Position numbers and translations under genes: made by a program | Shown here: in pieces, positions 1-9,525 of the stretch | Layout of the letters: the number at the start of each line of letters is the position of its first letter | Numbering within the stretch: the first letter of the stretch is position 1 | Notes under the pieces: model-generated | Told to the model about the DNA's origin: nothing | The model's database searches: none | The model's input: the letters and a program-made list of their open reading frames with translations, nothing else | Assembly (NCBI GenBank): GCA_045402695.1 | Contig: JAWPNA010000030.1 | Span: 1 to 56,101 of the forward strand | Reading direction: 5' to 3' | Source of the DNA: JAWPNA01 sp045402695 | Lineage (GTDB): Bacteria; Acidobacteriota; Polarisedimenticolia; JACPZX01; DASXTC01 | Length of the DNA stretch: 56,101 nucleotides

Positions 1-2340
1 CGCCTGGCCCGTGGACCCCTGCCTCCGGATCAGACGCTGCGCCACGGCATCGAGATCGCGGACGCTCTGGACAAGGCGCACCGCCAGGGGCTCGTGCACC
101 GCGACCTGAAGCCGGGCAACATCATGCTCACGAAGAGCGGCGCCAAGCTGCTCGACTTCGGCCTGGCCAAAAACGTAGCACCCGCCTCGGGCGGCTCGGG
201 TCTGACGAATTCCCCCACCGTGACCAGCCCGCTGACGGCCGCGGGCGCGATCGTCGGCACGTTCCAGTACATGGCGCCCGAGCAGCTCGAGGGTCAGGAG
301 GCCGACGCCCGGACCGACATCTTCGCCTTCGGAGCGGTGCTGTACGAGATGGCGACGGGAAAGAAGGCGTTCCAGGGGAGAACGCAGGCGAGCCTCATCG
401 CGGCAATCCTGAAGGAGGAGCCGCGCTCGATCGCGGAGGTGGCACCGCTGACGCCGCCCGCGCTCGACCGGCTGGTCAGGACCTGTCTCGCGAAGGATCC
501 CGAGGATCGTCGCCAGACGATGCGTGGTGTCCTGCTCGAGCTGACGTGGATCGCGGAGGGCGGGCCGGCCCTTGAGATCGGCGCAGCGGCCGCGCCGCGA
601 TCGCGGACACGCGAGCGGCTCTGGATGACGGCGACGGCGCTGTGCTTTCTCGCATCGATCGCGCTGACGTGGCTGTGGGTGGGCAGGACTCGGGTGGCCG
701 ACGGGCCGGCGGTGCGCCTCTCGATCGCGAACCCGCTTGCCGATCCGGATGCATGGTTTGAGATGGCCCAGCTCTCCCCCGACGGGACGAGGCTGGCGTT
801 TCTCGCTCCGACCCCGCAAAGGAAACCCGGCTTGTGGGTGCGCTCGCTCGACTCTCTGCTGGCCAGGCTGCTGCCCGGCACGGAGGACGCCTATGCCCCG
901 TTCTGGTCGCCCGACGGCCGCTTCCTCGGGTTCTTCGCCGGCGGCAAGCTCAAGAAGGTGGCCGTCTCAGGAGGCCCACCTCAGGTTCTGTGCGACGCCC
1001 CGTCGCCTTCCGGTGGGTCGTGGAGTCCCGAGGGGGTGATCATCTTCGCTGGGCAGGAAGCCGGCGGCATCTACCGTGTGCCGGCCTCGGGCGGCGCGGC
1101 CGTCCCCGTCACCCGGCTGGAGCCGCGCGAGGAGGCGCATCGCTGGCCCAGCTTCCTTCCGGACAGCCGGCATTTCGTCTTCCTGGGCGACGCCGACCGG
1201 ACGGAGGACCACTTCCTGAGGCTCGGGACTCTGGACTCGGACCAGAGCGTGGATTTGTTCAACGCGGTGACCAACGCCGTCTTTGTTCCGCCTGACTACC
1301 TTCTCTATGTGCGGTCCAGGACCCTGCTGGCCCAACGTCTCGACATGGGGAGGCTGCGCCCCGAAGGAGATCCCATTCCTCTGGGTGATCAGATCGTGCC
1401 GGACGGCGCGAACCATCATTTCGGTTTCTCCGTATCGGTCAACGGCCTGATGACCTACCGCGCCGCAAACCTCGACTCGCAGCTCACCTGGGTTGATCGC
1501 GCGGGCAAGCATCTCGCCGCCATCGGAGAGAAGGGACGGTTCGATCGGTTGCGGATCTCCCCCTCGGGCCGCTGGCTCGCGTTCGCGAAACTCGACGAGG
1601 ACGGCCGCGTCGGAGATCTGTGGCTCGAGGATCTCGCGCGCGGCACCGCATCACGACTCACGTTCCACCCGGGGACGGTCTCCTCTCCGATCTGGTCGCC
1701 GGACGAGACCGAGATCATCTTCTACTCGGCTCACGAGGGCCCGGCGCGACTCTACCGCAAGAGCGTGGCCAACCCGGCGCAGGAGAGCCTTCTTCTCGCC
1801 TGGGACCACGATCTTGTCTGTACGGACTGGTCCCCCGACGGACGCATGATCGTCTTCGAGAGCCGGTCACCGAAAACGCAGTCGGACCTCTGGATCCTGC
1901 CCGTCGCCAAGCCGGGCAGACCCGAGCCCTTGGTCCAGACGCCCTTCGCGGAGTACGGCGCGAGGTTCTCGCCGGACGGAAAATGGATCGCCTACGTCTC
2001 CGACGAGTCGGGGCAGGACGAGATCTACGTCCAGGGTTTTGCCTCCTCCTCGCGAAGGATCCAGGTTTCCGCCGACGGTGGCGGAGACCCCATGTGGCGC
2101 GCCGATGGGAAGGAGATCTTCTACGGCTCCAGACAGGGGACGCTCATGGCCGTCGCCCTGACGGCTGATGCCTCCGGATTGGAAGGGGCGCCTCCCAAAG
2201 CGCTTTTCCGGATCACCGGCGAATCGTACGCGGCCGCCCCGGACGGACAACGGTTCCTCGTGGCCTCTGGAGTCGTGGACCCCTCGACCGCGCCGGTTAC
2301 CGTCGTCCTGAATTGGACACGGGACTTGAAAGACCGATGA
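1..2340 (+). CDS. Serine/threonine protein kinase fused to TolB-like beta-propeller (5' truncated)
   Basis: The frame is open from base 1, so the N-terminal kinase lobe lies outside the window. The visible part has the catalytic loop HRDLKPGN, the DFG motif within LLDFGLAK, and the APE-like MAPEQLEG. These show a Hanks-type kinase that should be active. One transmembrane helix follows (around base 625-690, TALCFLASIALTWLWVG). Behind it is an extracytoplasmic propeller of about 500 residues with repeated W-S-P-D-G blades, as in TolB/WD40-like PD40 repeats. The usual reading is a cytoplasmic kinase with an outside sensor or scaffold domain; ligand and targets cannot be told from the sequence. 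This architecture is very common in Acidobacteriota. No partner gene is adjacent. Confidence 0.93.
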   Translation, partial: RLARGPLPPDQTLRHGIEIADALDKAHRQGLVHRDLKPGNIMLTKSGAKLLDFGLAKNVAPASGGSGLTNSPTVTSPLTAAGAIVGTFQYMAPEQLEGQEADARTDIFAFGAVLYEMATGKKAFQGRTQASLIAAILKEEPRSIAEVAPLTPPALDRLVRTCLAKDPEDRRQTMRGVLLELTWIAEGGPALEIGAAAAPRSRTRERLWMTATALCFLASIALTWLWVGRTRVADGPAVRLSIANPLADPDAWFEMAQLSPDGTRLAFLAPTPQRKPGLWVRSLDSLLARLLPGTEDAYAPFWSPDGRFLGFFAGGKLKKVAVSGGPPQVLCDAPSPSGGSWSPEGVIIFAGQEAGGIYRVPASGGAAVPVTRLEPREEAHRWPSFLPDSRHFVFLGDADRTEDHFLRLGTLDSDQSVDLFNAVTNAVFVPPDYLLYVRSRTLLAQRLDMGRLRPEGDPIPLGDQIVPDGANHHFGFSVSVNGLMTYRAANLDSQLTWVDRAGKHLAAIGEKGRFDRLRISPSGRWLAFAKLDEDGRVGDLWLEDLARGTASRLTFHPGTVSSPIWSPDETEIIFYSAHEGPARLYRKSVANPAQESLLLAWDHDLVCTDWSPDGRMIVFESRSPKTQSDLWILPVAKPGRPEPLVQTPFAEYGARFSPDGKWIAYVSDESGQDEIYVQGFASSSRRIQVSADGGGDPMWRADGKEIFYGSRQGTLMAVALTADASGLEGAPPKALFRITGESYAAAPDGQRFLVASGVVDPSTAPVTVVLNWTRDLKDR

Positions 2341-2378
2341 ACCATCTCAGATCAGCCCCGCCAGGAATCTGCGGGCAG

Positions 2379-2670
2379 TCAGCGAACGCCGTTCTGCGTG
2401 AAATCCCGGCTCGTCTCCAGCACGATCTGGTACACCCACGGGATCTTCAGCTTCTCCTGGTAATAAACGAGCGAGGAGTCGATATCCGTCCCGCTGGTCT
2501 TGGCCTCGACGGCAAACCAGGGCTTGCGGTCCGCCGTCACGAGGAAATCGACCTCGCGCCCTGTGCGGTCGCGCAGGTAGTGCGGCTCGACGTCGAAACA
2601 TTCGCGATCCTGGAGTAAGTGGCACAGCTTCAGCAGATGCAGCGCGACGAGGTTCTCGAACCGCGGGCCG
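2379..2670 (-). pseudogene. Remnant of AAA-family ATPase, DUF4143 C-terminal domain only
   Basis: The minus strand encodes about 97 residues typical of the end of DUF4143 ATP-binding proteins: GPRFENLVALHLLK, then YLRDRTGREVDFLV and WFAVEAK, the PD-(D/E)XK-like core of that domain. The open frame runs upstream to about 2822 or 2844, but that part does not look like the family, and the AAA ATPase region (Walker A and B, about 250 residues) is absent. I read it as a decayed fragment left after loss of the 5' part. Full-length relatives are about 380-420 residues, so a functional short protein is unlikely. Confidence 0.6.
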
Positions 2671-2842
2671 GCATAGGGCGGGCATATTCTGGGCATGCGG
2701 CGGGCATGGCACCACCTGGAACAATCCTGCCGCTCCGGACCATGCCGAGAATCGCGCATCTCCCCCATTGAACGGCCGTCCCCAGGAGCGTAGATTAAGG
2801 CGAGCGTTCTTCGCGGTGCCATCGCGGGCGAGGTGAGCGCTC

Positions 2843-5800
2843 ATGCCGTTCAGATCTCCGCGCTGCTTGATCCTCGTCCTTTCCGCCGCGACCCTGATCG
2901 CGGCGACGCCCGCGCGCCGGCCGGTCGAGCTGCGGTTCGCATCGGAGGTTTTCCAACCGCTGGGGCCGCGGTCGGATCCCCCCGCTTGGTACCGCGCGGA
3001 GACGACCGACGACGCCCCACTCGGACGGAACTACCGGGTCGCGATCACGGTCTCGCCTCTCACCCCGGAGCAGCGGGCGCGGATCGAGTCGGCGGGCGCC
3101 GAGCTCCTCGGATACATCCCCGTGCACGGCTATCGCCTGCGCGTCGCCGCGGACGCGGAAGGTTCCGTGCGCGCGCTTCCCTTCGTGGAGTGGCTGGGCG
3201 AGCCCCCTGCCTATCTCAAGGTTCAGCCGGAGCTTTCGGCGCTCGCGCGACATCCATCCGGCCCCGTCCGGCTGCGGGTGCTCCTGGAGGCCGGCGAGCG
3301 ACCGGCGCGCGTCCTGCAGATTCTCCAGGGGCTCGAGGCGAGGCCGGCCCCCTCGGGCAAGGACGGCGCGTGGCGCGTCGAGGCGGAGGTGCCCGCGGGC
3401 AGGCTCTCCGCGATCCTCTCGAGCCTGGCCGATCTGCCCGAGGTGGAAGCGATCGAGCGGGCGCGCCGGCTGGCGCCCTTCAACCAGGACGCCGTCTGGG
3501 TTCACCAGTCGTTCGTCGGTCCGTCGCCGCAGCAGACGCCGATCTTCGATCAGGGAATCTTCGGCTGCGGGCAGACTCTGGCGATGGCCGACACGGGTCA
3601 GGACCATGACTCCTGCTTCTTCCGCGATCCCAATGGAGGGGCGCCTCCGTTCTTCTTCTGTCTGACGGCCCCCTGCCCCGCGGGGACTCCGGCGGCCACG
3701 CGCCGCAAGGACATCATCTATTACAACTGGTCGGGCACCGCGACGGGAGATGACGACACCTGCCCCGCCACGCTGGGCGCGAGCGGCCACGGCACACACA
3801 CCTCCGGCTCGGCGGCGGGAGACCAATCACCTTTCGCCGACTGCAACGCCTTCAGCTCGCCGGACCGCAACGGCGGAGACGGTCAGGCACCCGGAGCCAA
3901 GCTCGTCATCCAGGAGATGGGAGACGGCCTCGAGTACCTCAACAGCGGCGGTGGGACTCTCTGGAACCTGGCCGACGTCGCCTATCGCAGCGGCGCGCGC
4001 ATCCACTCGGACTCATGGGGCGCCGCCTGTTTTGATGCGTTCGGCTTCTGCATCCCCGGCTGCACCATGCCGTACGATTCCTTCGCGCGCGACGCCGACC
4101 TGGCGATGTGGACCTATCCGGACCTGCTGCTGGTGCTCGCCGCGGGAAACGCCGGGGAGTTCTGCCCGCCTCCGATCTCCATCGGCACGCCGGCAATCGC
4201 GAAGAATCCTCTGACCGTGGGAGCGCTCGGCCACGGCCTCAACGCCGACACACCCTCCTCCTTCTCGAGCCCCGGGCCGGTCTTCGACGGAAGGCTCAAG
4301 CCGACCGTGGCGGCACAGGGAGAATTGGTGATCTCCGCCGCCTCGGACGCGAACCCCACCACCAACAACTGTGCCACATGCTCGCTGGACGGCACTTCCA
4401 TGGCGGCGCCGACGACCGCCGGCCTGGCGGCCCTGACGCGCGAGTACTACACGGCGGGCTACTATGCTGCAGGATCCCGCGCGCCGGCGATGGGATCCGT
4501 CCCCAGCGGCGCGCTCATCAAGGCGACGCTGATCGACGGCGCGTCGGCCATCGGGCCGGCCGCGCCCGGCCCCGACTTCTCTTCCGGGTACGGGAGAATT
4601 CTCCTCGGCGCGACGCTGTCGTTCGCGAGCAGTCCCTTCGCTCTCCGCGCCGATGATCATCGCATGGGGATCACGACGGGCAGCGTCGTCACGCATGCCT
4701 ACGACGTGGCCGGCGGCACGCCGCTGAGGGTCACCCTGGTCTGGACCGACTACCCCGCGGCGCTCAATGCGGCCGCTGCCCGCGTCAACGAATTGAAGCT
4801 GGAGGTGATCGATCCCAACGGGACGATCTGGTTCCAGACGCTCGCCGCCGCGACAGGCGCTCCCGCGCAGACGATGAACTCGGCGGACCCGCACGACTCG
4901 CTCAACGTGGAGGAGCGACTGGTGTTCGACGCGCCGGCCCCGGGCAGGTGGATCGTGCGCGTGCGCGGTGTTGATGTGCCGTGGGGCCCGCAGCCCTTTG
5001 CCCTGGTGGTGCGCGGCGCCTTGACGGACTGCCCCGCGCCCGCGGCGCCCGGGCCGATTGCGCTGACCGCGCCCGCGCAGCACCAAGTCATGGTGGACTG
5101 GAACGCGGTCCCGGGGGCGGCGGCGTACAACGTCTACCGCAGCTTCGGGGCGTGCCCCAGCGGGCCCTGGATCCCCGTTGCGGCGGGCGTGACGGGAACC
5201 TCGTTTCTCGACATGACCGTCTCCGGCGGAGCGGCCTACAGCTACTACGTCGTGGCCGCGTCCGATTCACAAAGCGCGTGCGAGTCGGCGCCTTCGGGAT
5301 GCGCCTCGATCATCCCGACGGGAGACTGCTTCCTGCAGCCCGAGTTCCGCGGCGTGACGAGCGCGGCGAGCGCCGGCCTGTCGAGCTGCGCGCTCAACCT
5401 GAGCTGGGACACGGCCACCCCGCGGTGCGGCACCGACGTACGGTACAACGTCTACAGGAGCGAGAGCGCCGGTTTCACTCCCTCCGCGGCGAACCGGATC
5501 GCTCGATGCCTGAGCGGGACCTCATACACGGACGCCGTCGGCCTGGCACATGCCACGGCTTACCACTACATCGTGCGGGCCGAGGACGCGGCGCCGGGCC
5601 ACGGCGGACCTTGCCGCGACGGCAATGAAGAAGGCAACGTCGTGGAGGCCGCCGGCTCTCCTTACGGGCCCCCGGTCCTGGGCACATTCACGGACGACGC
5701 CGGCGATACCGGCACCGCGGCGTTCACTCCGTCGCCTCCCTGGACCATCGCACCAGCGGGAGGAAACACCGGAGTGAAGGTCTACACCGCGGCAAGCTCG

Positions 5801-6610
5801 GACGGTGTCTGCTCGGACCTCGTCAGCCCGACGCTGGCGCTGGCAAGCCCCGGCGAGGGCCCGCAGCTCTCCTTCGTCACGAAGCATGATCTGGAGTACG
5901 ATCCGTTCGGGTTCTTTGGCGCCGAAGGATCCTTGGGGCAGGTGGAGATCGCCACGGGGCCGGGCTTTTCCGACTGGACGCGCCTTCCCCTGTCGCCTGA
6001 CTATCCAGCTCTGGTCGAGTTCCCGCTGAACTTCTGTGACTCGACGGGCAACATCGATACCTATTTCAGCGACATCGATCTCGTCTACTCGACCTACATG
6101 GCGTCCCTGGTGAACTGGGCGGGAGGCGATGTCAAGATTCGCTTCCGGCTTTCCAGCGACCTGCTCTACCCTTACGGCAACTGGTGGATCGACGACATCC
6201 AGATCACCAAGGCGCTCACCCCGGGTTCCTGCAGCTCGGCCGCATCCGGGCCGCCGCCGATCCCCGACGGCATGTCGGTGCCGGGGCTGCCGCTCGACGT
6301 CACGAGCAGCGGAAGCGCCCTCGCCCTCACCTGGGGCGCGACCCAGTGTCCGGCCGTCGCCGTGAACGTCTACTGGGGGAGCCTGGGGAGCTACGGCTCC
6401 TTCGCAGGGGGCGCCTGCAACCTGCCCGCGTCGGGCAGCGCGACGATCTCGCCGCCCGACAACGTCTGGTTCGTCATGGCGACCACCGACGGCGCCTCCA
6501 CCGATGGAAGCTGGAGCCGCGACGACTCTGGAGGCGAGCTGACCTATGCCGGGGCCTCGGCCGTCTGTCCCGCCATCACGCAGCACGTCACCAACAACGG
6601 CTGCCCGTGA
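2843..6610 (+). CDS. Secreted subtilisin-family (S8) serine protease with FN3 and MAM-like C-terminal domains
   Basis: The ATG at 2843 has AGGTGA 6-7 bases upstream and starts a signal peptide (hydrophobic stretch at residues 8-20). After a propeptide-like region the catalytic triad is visible: Asp250 in MADTGQDHD, His316 in SGHGTHTSG and Ser519 in DGTSMAAPT. The oxyanion region LAAGNAG is also present. Two fibronectin type III-like domains follow (about 728-820 and 835-935). Then comes a MAM/immune-inhibitor-A-like beta-sandwich (about 945-1140, ending in WWIDDIQI) and a Cys-containing tail. It is cysteine-rich throughout, which suits a disulfide-stabilised extracellular enzyme. The role is probably degradation of external protein. 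At 1255 residues it is long for S8 because of the C-terminal modules. It stands alone. Confidence 0.93.
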   Translation: MPFRSPRCLILVLSAATLIAATPARRPVELRFASEVFQPLGPRSDPPAWYRAETTDDAPLGRNYRVAITVSPLTPEQRARIESAGAELLGYIPVHGYRLRVAADAEGSVRALPFVEWLGEPPAYLKVQPELSALARHPSGPVRLRVLLEAGERPARVLQILQGLEARPAPSGKDGAWRVEAEVPAGRLSAILSSLADLPEVEAIERARRLAPFNQDAVWVHQSFVGPSPQQTPIFDQGIFGCGQTLAMADTGQDHDSCFFRDPNGGAPPFFFCLTAPCPAGTPAATRRKDIIYYNWSGTATGDDDTCPATLGASGHGTHTSGSAAGDQSPFADCNAFSSPDRNGGDGQAPGAKLVIQEMGDGLEYLNSGGGTLWNLADVAYRSGARIHSDSWGAACFDAFGFCIPGCTMPYDSFARDADLAMWTYPDLLLVLAAGNAGEFCPPPISIGTPAIAKNPLTVGALGHGLNADTPSSFSSPGPVFDGRLKPTVAAQGELVISAASDANPTTNNCATCSLDGTSMAAPTTAGLAALTREYYTAGYYAAGSRAPAMGSVPSGALIKATLIDGASAIGPAAPGPDFSSGYGRILLGATLSFASSPFALRADDHRMGITTGSVVTHAYDVAGGTPLRVTLVWTDYPAALNAAAARVNELKLEVIDPNGTIWFQTLAAATGAPAQTMNSADPHDSLNVEERLVFDAPAPGRWIVRVRGVDVPWGPQPFALVVRGALTDCPAPAAPGPIALTAPAQHQVMVDWNAVPGAAAYNVYRSFGACPSGPWIPVAAGVTGTSFLDMTVSGGAAYSYYVVAASDSQSACESAPSGCASIIPTGDCFLQPEFRGVTSAASAGLSSCALNLSWDTATPRCGTDVRYNVYRSESAGFTPSAANRIARCLSGTSYTDAVGLAHATAYHYIVRAEDAAPGHGGPCRDGNEEGNVVEAAGSPYGPPVLGTFTDDAGDTGTAAFTPSPPWTIAPAGGNTGVKVYTAASSDGVCSDLVSPTLALASPGEGPQLSFVTKHDLEYDPFGFFGAEGSLGQVEIATGPGFSDWTRLPLSPDYPALVEFPLNFCDSTGNIDTYFSDIDLVYSTYMASLVNWAGGDVKIRFRLSSDLLYPYGNWWIDDIQITKALTPGSCSSAASGPPPIPDGMSVPGLPLDVTSSGSALALTWGATQCPAVAVNVYWGSLGSYGSFAGGACNLPASGSATISPPDNVWFVMATTDGASTDGSWSRDDSGGELTYAGASAVCPAITQHVTNNGCP

Positions 6611-6612
6611 CG

Positions 6613-7125
6613 TCATGACGGTGGGGTTTGCCCGCCCGAAGCCCCTTCTCTGCGCCGGCGGAGAATCGGCATGCTCGCCTCCTGCAAGTAGCGCCGGGCC
6701 AGAGGATGCAGGATCGCGTACGCCTCCCATGTGGAGCGTGCCCACCGCTCCACCGCCTGCGCGTATCCGGCGGCGTCGGGCGCTGCCTGCGCCTCCGCTA
6801 TCGTGACCGTGCCGCGGAATGAGGGAAGCTCGGGCTTCTCGATGGGCGAGCGGCCGTTCAGCCACCGCTGCAGGGCCTGGTAAACCTCCGGACGGGCGCC
6901 GTGCTCGAACGCGCAACACAGGCCGGCCAGGTGCGCGGCCAGCGACTTGGCGGAAATACAGTACCGCTCGGGGTGCTGGAGGCAGTAGGTGTCGACCATC
7001 AGGCGGTGGGACCGGCCGTAGGCGACGTTCGAGAAATCGCGGGCCAGAAGCTCGTCGAACATTTCCTGGCATCCGCTGCTCCCCTCCGGCGCCTCCCACC
7101 CGCAACCTGTGCACGGCATGGACAT
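6613..7125 (-). CDS. DUF5946 family protein
   Basis: A 170-residue protein opening with a CxxC pair (MPCTGCGW). It continues with the family-like stretches ELLARDFSNVAYGRSHRL, DTYCLQHPERYC and KSLAAHLAGLC. I recognise this as the DUF5946 pattern, a family of unknown function, probably cytoplasmic because no signal peptide is seen. The ATG at 7125 is preceded by AGGAGA with a 5-base spacer, which fixes the start. It is convergent with the protease gene, whose stop lies 3 bases away. Nothing nearby indicates its job. The cysteines may bind metal, but that is inference. Confidence 0.8.
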   Translation of the reverse strand: MSMPCTGCGWEAPEGSSGCQEMFDELLARDFSNVAYGRSHRLMVDTYCLQHPERYCISAKSLAAHLAGLCCAFEHGARPEVYQALQRWLNGRSPIEKPELPSFRGTVTIAEAQAAPDAAGYAQAVERWARSTWEAYAILHPLARRYLQEASMPILRRRREGASGGQTPPS

Positions 7126-7277
7126 TCACTTCTCCTGTACAGCAGGTAGGTTACGCGCTTCCACGGTGAGTGTCCATCGGGGGAATTTCCACTTGGGCAG
7201 GACTTCTTGAGGCTAGGCCAATGGTGTAAAGTCGGAGCTCATCGCCCGTTTCACTGCATGCGCGCTCAGGGGCCCCG

Positions 7278-9275
7278 ATGACAATCAGATCGATTCTTGC
7301 CATCGCGCTGGCGATCGGAGCCGGCCTCCTGCAGGCCCCGGCTTTCCCTCGGGCCGAAGAGCCGCTCCAGCGGTTTGCGGTCGAGACGACCACGGTGACC
7401 TTGATGCTGCTGGACGTGGAGGTCACCGACAAGAAGGGCAACCCCGTGCGGGGCCTCGTGAAGAAGGACTTCACGGCGCTGGTGGACGGGCGGGTCTGGC
7501 AGATCGAAAGCGTGGACGATCTCTGTCCGTGCGGCTCAGAGGCATCAGGTGGAGGAGCCGCCGCGAAACCGCGGACGGCAGAAGACGTCGGCACCGGCGC
7601 TTCCGAGGCGGTCGCCGAGCCCGCCCAGTTCGTCCTCTACATGGACTTCAGCGAGCTCCAGACGGACGGGCGGCAGCGGGCGATGAAGGAGGCGAAGCGC
7701 TGGGTGAATGACGTGATGCGGCCCGAGGACCGCGTGATGATCGCCGGCTACGCAACGGCGGCCGGTCTGCGCACTCTCTGCCCCTTCACCAGCGACCGCG
7801 GGAAGCTGATCGAGGCCCTGGATACCGCCTTCGCTGAGCCCCGGCTTAATGATCCGTATCCCTCGTTCTACGAAGCGAGGCTCATCGAGTGCAAGGAGTC
7901 GCCTCATATCTGTCCTGCGCTCGTCGCCGAGGAGTACCATCAGGGCAGGCGCTCCCTGGAGAGCCTCAAGCGCTTTCTCACGGGCCTCGAGGGAGTCCCC
8001 GGGCGCAAGCAGCTCATTTTCTTCCATCAGAACGGCAACATCGACCCGGGACGCCTGTACGGGCGGCCGAGCGGGAACCAGGTCCAGAGGCTGAAAGAAG
8101 TGGCCGCGGAGGCCATGACGTCCCACGTCACGATTCATCCGGCCAGCCTCGGCGACTCTCAGTTTTACAGCCCACTCGCCGACGGTGCGGTGGATCTGGG
8201 CTTCGATCTGGCCGACGCCACCGGCGGGCTGTACAACAGGGGGCCGTCGGACCTGTCGCGCACCGTGGATGAGACGCGGCGCCGGTGCGCCTGCATCTAT
8301 CGCATCGGACTGCAGCCGCCGCCGGACAGAGTCAGAATGCTTCACCAGGTGAGCGTGCGGGTGGGCGGGCGCGTGCTGCCGCACGACTACGTCACGCAGT
8401 CGCTCACCAGCATGGACCGCTGGCTGCGCAAGGCGCAGTCGGTCCTGGCCAATCCTCAAGCGGCTCGCGACCTGCCGATCACCGCGGGATTGATCCCGGT
8501 CCGGGCCGACGCGGGGCGATGGGAGATGCGCGTCCAGGTGGCGCTCGATCTCGGCGCCCTGACGATGCTCCCCTCTGCCGCCGGCCGGCAGGGGGCCTGG
8601 GAAGTGGGTGCGGCGCTGGAGAGCCTCGACGGCGAGGGAAGCTGGGAGATGCTCGGGCTCTCGGAGGTCAGGAGTGAAGGGAACGGCGCACCGGAGGCAT
8701 GGGTCGTCCACGAACGACGGTTCCTTCACCTGTCGCCCGGAAGCTACCGGATGGTGGCCTTCGTGCGCGACCGCGCGGCCAACGTCTTCGGCGGGGCCGA
8801 AGCCACCATCACGCTGCCGCGCCCCGGCAAGGAGGGCCTGGTAGGGCCCGTGATGATGCGCTCGGGCCGCAGGCAGATCGTCTCGACCCTGCCGCTGCTC
8901 AGGAAGAAAAGCGAGCAGGAGGAATCACATGGAACGACGATCGTCACCGGGCCGATCCCGGCAGGCGACTCTCCCGCCGATGCACGCGAGCCGCTGGAGG
9001 TGACGACCTTCGTGTGCGGTGGCGGCGGTTGTCCGCCGGACCGGCTGACGCGCTACATCACCGAAGAGGGGGTTCCGATCCTGAGGTTCGAGCCAGCGCG
9101 GCCCGAGCCGGCCGGTGAGTGCCTCCGGATCACCGACCGCATCGAGCACTGGACGCCGCGGCCCGGCAGCTACGCCTATCATCTTCGCTGCATGTCAGAG
9201 GGAGAGAAGGAACCTGCTTCGGCCGAGGTCGCGTTCGAGATCGTCGGTCCGGCGCCCGCACTCACCAGCAAGTGA
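7278..9275 (+). CDS. Secreted VWFA-related domain protein (acidobacterial type)
   Basis: The protein has 665 residues with an N-terminal signal peptide (ILAIALAIGAGLLQ). The region VTLMLLDVEVTDKKGNPV followed by VKKDFTALVDG is the signature start of the acidobacterial VWFA-related family (TIGR03436). A von Willebrand A-like fold follows from about residue 115 (FVLYMDFSE) to about 390. Its MIDAS-like loop reads D-F-S-E-L rather than DxSxS, so metal binding may be weak or lost. The C-terminal half is a beta-rich region without a clear family. It probably acts outside the cytoplasm in adhesion or protein-protein contact. The start is supported by an AGGGG element just upstream. It is isolated between convergent neighbours. 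Confidence 0.88.
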   Translation: MTIRSILAIALAIGAGLLQAPAFPRAEEPLQRFAVETTTVTLMLLDVEVTDKKGNPVRGLVKKDFTALVDGRVWQIESVDDLCPCGSEASGGGAAAKPRTAEDVGTGASEAVAEPAQFVLYMDFSELQTDGRQRAMKEAKRWVNDVMRPEDRVMIAGYATAAGLRTLCPFTSDRGKLIEALDTAFAEPRLNDPYPSFYEARLIECKESPHICPALVAEEYHQGRRSLESLKRFLTGLEGVPGRKQLIFFHQNGNIDPGRLYGRPSGNQVQRLKEVAAEAMTSHVTIHPASLGDSQFYSPLADGAVDLGFDLADATGGLYNRGPSDLSRTVDETRRRCACIYRIGLQPPPDRVRMLHQVSVRVGGRVLPHDYVTQSLTSMDRWLRKAQSVLANPQAARDLPITAGLIPVRADAGRWEMRVQVALDLGALTMLPSAAGRQGAWEVGAALESLDGEGSWEMLGLSEVRSEGNGAPEAWVVHERRFLHLSPGSYRMVAFVRDRAANVFGGAEATITLPRPGKEGLVGPVMMRSGRRQIVSTLPLLRKKSEQEESHGTTIVTGPIPAGDSPADAREPLEVTTFVCGGGGCPPDRLTRYITEEGVPILRFEPARPEPAGECLRITDRIEHWTPRPGSYAYHLRCMSEGEKEPASAEVAFEIVGPAPALTSK

Positions 9276-9525
9276 GAATCAGACAAGCCGCGACAGGAAG
9301 GTGCCCGCAGGGCAGAGCCTGATCCCTTCGGAGCTGAGCGCGTCTGTCCGCTCAGCAGTCGATTCGATGCCGAGCTCCGCGGCCGACGATGCATGCAATC
9401 GCTGAAGCAGGTACCGCCTCAACGGTCGCATATCGGGAGTCTACCGCGGTTTTCACCAACAGGCAAAAAAACTCATGAAGAATCTCACCAGGGGGTGAAA
9501 TTGCCGGAGGGTAGCCCGGTCGATC

